DNA from: Strigomonas culicis
Lineage: Eukaryota > Euglenozoa > Kinetoplastea > Trypanosomatida > Trypanosomatidae
Direction of reading: 5' to 3'
DNA: 54,650 nt
Assembly: GCA_000482145.1 (NCBI GenBank)
Contig: AUXH01000052.1
Location: 1-54,650 of the forward strand
Positions within the stretch are counted from its first letter, which is position 1, and every line of letters begins with the position of its first letter. The notes beneath the pieces are model-generated. The model did not search any database. It saw only the letters and a list, made by a program, of their open reading frames with translations, and had not been told where the DNA came from. The translations under genes were made by a program, and so were the position numbers. Shown one piece after another: positions 52,547 to 54,650 of the stretch.

Positions 52547-53533
52547 TTACGCCTTTCCTGCCTCACCCGCTGGCGGGGAGGGGGGCGGCACCGCCGCTGC
52601 CTCGGCGGCCTCACTGCGCGGACGAGGGGCTTCTCCCTCAGGGCTCGCGGCCGCCGCCGGCCCCGTCGACACAGCCGGGGCAGGAGGGTTGTCGATAGGG
52701 GGTGTGGTCGATTCTGCATCCGCGATCGCGGCGGCCGCGTCCGCGTTGAACGAGCGCTCGAACGCCTCCAGCTCCATCTCGTGCGCGACTTGTTCCACCA
52801 TGGCACGAATCTGCTGCGCGGTGGGCTTCACCGCGAGCTGGTACTGCTGCCTCGCCGCCGGCCCCATCTCGTTCCACCGCTTGGCGGCCTCCCTCATGCG
52901 GTCCTTGGCGGGCACCTTGCGCAGAAGCCGCATTTGTTCCTGCACGAAGATACCGTACGCAGAAGTGTTTTTGTTCGCCTGGGGTGCGTCGGCAGCCTTG
53001 ACCGCACGCTTCTTGGCGCCTGGCGACGCCGACTTCTTGCCGGGGGTGTCTTTTTTCTTCTTGGGTGGCGGTGCCGCTGAGGCCTGTGCACGCACGCGGC
53101 TTCTCGCCTGCGCGTACTCTACGCTCTTCGCGTGCGCGCGTTCCTCCAACCCCTCACGCACCTTCTCCGGCAAACTGTTGTAGATCTCCAGCAGTTTGAG
53201 CTCCTTGTCCCTGGGGCTTGCAATGCTCACGAGCGCGGGGTTCTTCGCCTGCTCCTGCACGAAGAGCTCGTACGGCGTGATCTCGTCCTTCGCGTCGACG
53301 GCCGCACCGGCCGCGCTCCCCTCCAGCTTCGCCTTCTCCCGCGCGGCACGCGCGAGGAGAGCTTCCTTGTCGCTCGTCGGCAAAGCTTTGAACTGCTTCT
53401 CGATCACCTTCGATTGCTGAATAGCGGAGAGCCCCTCCAGAGACGCGTTCGTTTTTTTCTGGTCCGCCTTGTAGAGTCGCAGTGCGAGCTTCTTGACGTT
53501 CAGCTCTAGCGCCACAAGACTCCCCCGGAGCAT
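52547..53533 (-). CDS. Kinetoplast-associated protein (KAP) with two HMG-box-like regions
   Basis: A 328-residue protein with an N-terminal sequence of KAP type (MLRGSLVALELNVKKLALRL). Two HMG-box-like regions follow. The first, at about 87-140, is ITPYELFVQEQAKNPALVSI continuing to YNSLPEKVREGLEERA. The second, at about 190-235, has SAYGIFVQEQMRLLRKVPAK followed by DRMREAAKRWNEMG. A Lys/Pro/Ala-rich linker (PPPKKKKDTPGKKSASPGAK) joins them. The C-terminal 90 residues are Ala/Pro/Glu-rich and acidic, unlike classic small KAPs. KAPs bind and condense kinetoplast DNA in the mitochondrion, as known for Crithidia KAP1-KAP4. The second box shares the SAYxxFV, PxxDRM and AxxW spacing with the neighbouring gene at 54.4 kb, so the two are related. 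Confidence 0.85.
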   Translation of the reverse strand: MLRGSLVALELNVKKLALRLYKADQKKTNASLEGLSAIQQSKVIEKQFKALPTSDKEALLARAAREKAKLEGSAAGAAVDAKDEITPYELFVQEQAKNPALVSIASPRDKELKLLEIYNSLPEKVREGLEERAHAKSVEYAQARSRVRAQASAAPPPKKKKDTPGKKSASPGAKKRAVKAADAPQANKNTSAYGIFVQEQMRLLRKVPAKDRMREAAKRWNEMGPAARQQYQLAVKPTAQQIRAMVEQVAHEMELEAFERSFNADAAAAIADAESTTPPIDNPPAPAVSTGPAAAASPEGEAPRPRSEAAEAAAVPPPSPPAGEAGKA

Positions 53534-54060
53534 CGGTGCGAGAAGGGCGCGTGCTCCACTAGAATGTTGTACAATAAAGAGAAGCCTGTGTGCAACCTTT
53601 TCTTTCTATTCGCACAGAATGGCCGAAAGGGGGAAAAGGAAGAGAGAACCGCACAAACAACAGCAACGGAACAGAAGCCGTAAACCAAAGGTGAGGAGGG
53701 AAACAGGACCATATGAATTTCTGCATTAGACGTGTAGACATATACTGACAAACAATGAGCATTCAACAAGCACAAGGGAATGGGTGTGTGAACGCAGTGT
53801 TACACGATTTCAGCACGTTTTTCTTTTCTCTTTATTTGTTCTCGACAAAAAAAAATCTATATGAAAACTAAGAGTAATAAAAGAATCTTTCTGAGGGCAA
53901 CCGAAGCAAGGATCGATTATGGGTCCTTTGCTCTCTTCTATGGGCTGAAAGGTTATACCAATGGAGAAAAAAAAAAGAAGAAATGAAGAGTAAATGAAGG
54001 ATCGGCGAGGAAGCACAAAGATCGTCAAAAAAAAAAAGCGATCTACACTGCACCCCGGTA
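53534..54060. other. AT-rich intergenic spacer between the two KAP genes
   Basis: 527 bases with A/G-rich stretches at about 53620-53700. No gene seen; short frames here lack coding character. Confidence 0.55.
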
Positions 54061-54441
54061 TTACTTGCCGGTCGTCTTCCTCTTGTGCTGCTTCCAGAGC
54101 TGGGCCACGGCCGCCATGCGATCGCGGTGCGGCAGCTTCTCAAATTTGTGGATGTTCGCCTTGACGAAGAGCGCGTAGGCGGACGGCGCAGCGGTGCGCT
54201 TCGCCTTGGGCTCGGCGACGGCGCGCTTCGTCTTCTCCTTCTTGGGCTTGCTGCTCACGTAGGCCCTGGCGCGCACATCGAGCTTCTGCTTCTCATGCGG
54301 CGACAGCTGCTTGTAGAGCTTCGAGAGCATCCTTCCGCGGTCGCCAATGGCGAGGCCGGCGAGCTTCGGGTTCTTCTTTTGCTCAATCATAAACATGCTA
54401 TACGCACCGATGGCAAAATGACGAAGGGTGAAGCGGAACAT
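54061..54441 (-). CDS. Short kinetoplast-associated protein (KAP), HMG-box-like
   Basis: A 126-residue protein starting at the ATG at 54441 (MFRFTLRHFAIGAYSMFMIE); the sixteen upstream codons start from TTG. The first nine to ten residues look like the short cleavable presequence described for Crithidia KAPs. A first HMG-like box follows at about 13-60 (AYSMFMIEQKKNPKLAGLAI, LYKQLSPHEKQKLDVRA). A Lys/Ala-rich linker leads to a partial second box (SAYALFVKANIHKFEKLPHR, DRMAAVAQLWKQ), and the protein ends in KRKTTGK. It should bind and compact kinetoplast DNA. It is the first gene of the transcript in the window, and its pyrimidine tract lies at the right edge. Confidence 0.85.
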   Translation of the reverse strand: MFRFTLRHFAIGAYSMFMIEQKKNPKLAGLAIGDRGRMLSKLYKQLSPHEKQKLDVRARAYVSSKPKKEKTKRAVAEPKAKRTAAPSAYALFVKANIHKFEKLPHRDRMAAVAQLWKQHKRKTTGK

Positions 54442-54539
54442 TGCAGATGCGAAGAGGGTGTCTCGAGTAACAAAAACAATGCGAAGCAAATGAAAAGAGA
54501 GCTGTATATATGTATCTACTGAAGGCGAAGACGTTTACA

Positions 54540-54570
54540 CTTTAAATGACATACAGAAGAAAGAGGGGAG

Positions 54571-54626
<56 letters not shown>
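54540..54626 (-). promoter_or_regulatory. Predicted spliced-leader acceptor with exceptionally long (CT)26 tract, short KAP gene
   Basis: The (AG)26 run at 54575-54626 reads as (CU)n on the transcript. It is followed by more C/T-rich sequence and a first AG in ATTTAAAG at 54540-54541, 98 bases before the ATG at 54441. Confidence 0.6.
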
Positions 54627-54629
<3 letters not shown>

Positions 54630-54650
54630 TAGTAAGTAGGTAGAGTACAA

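Noticed and set aside
54575..54626. Telomeric or centromeric repeat
   Set aside because: It is a plain AG dinucleotide run, not the TTAGGG telomere repeat, and its position before a gene fits a pyrimidine tract on the transcript.

Overview
The window is a piece of a trypanosomatid (kinetoplastid) nuclear chromosome. The evidence is consistent across the whole stretch. Twenty-four protein genes all lie on the minus strand with no strand switch, they have no visible introns, and GC-rich coding regions are separated by short AT-rich spacers. Pyrimidine tracts (on the transcribed strand) followed by AG sit just before many start codons, as expected for polycistronic transcription with spliced-leader trans-splicing. 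The gene content agrees: a giant calpain-like protein with degenerate active sites, kinetoplast-associated HMG-box-like proteins, and large mitochondrial helical-repeat proteins. I cannot name the species from sequence alone.

Transcription runs from right to left. In that order the window holds: a short kinetoplast-associated protein (54.4 kb); a longer kinetoplast-associated protein with two HMG-like boxes (53.5 kb); a very basic, probably mitochondrial protein (52.0 kb); a nuclear protein that I think is a divergent Cdt1 (51.0 kb); a 1795-residue probable mitochondrial protein (49.2 kb); a small LRR protein; TRM6, the partner subunit of the tRNA m1A58 methyltransferase; a 47-residue microprotein; a minimal MscS-type channel; a RAB3GAP2-like protein; PUS7; a taxilin-like coiled-coil protein; an acidic low-complexity protein; an OPR/FASTK-like mitochondrial protein; an 88-residue highly basic protein; a large protein with a degenerate P-loop; an ASCC2/Cue3-like protein; a mitochondrial protein of unknown function; an unknown 238-residue protein; a DEAH-box RNA helicase; the 3238-residue calpain-like protein; a DadA-like FAD oxidoreductase with an extra C-terminal region; and a canopy/MSAP-type secretory-pathway protein.

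No operon-like pathway is encoded; neighbouring genes in such arrays usually have unrelated functions. Three loose themes are visible. One is RNA modification and quality control (TRM6, PUS7, the DEAH helicase, the ASCC2-like protein). The second is mitochondrial and kinetoplast biology (two KAPs, the basic protein beside them, three or four proteins with N-terminal targeting-like sequences). The third is membrane traffic and cytoskeleton (RAB3GAP2-like, taxilin-like, calpain-like).

No tRNA, rRNA, snRNA, transposon, virus-like or CRISPR sequence was recognised. Repeats are either microsatellites in spacers, often forming the splice-acceptor pyrimidine tract, or in-frame coding repeats (10 x 42 bp in the calpain-like gene, 3 x 51 bp in the Cdt1-like gene). 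The most interesting items are the candidate Cdt1, the triple pseudo-calpain with the same His-to-Gln change in every module, the degenerate P-loop protein, the ASCC2-like protein and the unannotated-looking microprotein gene.
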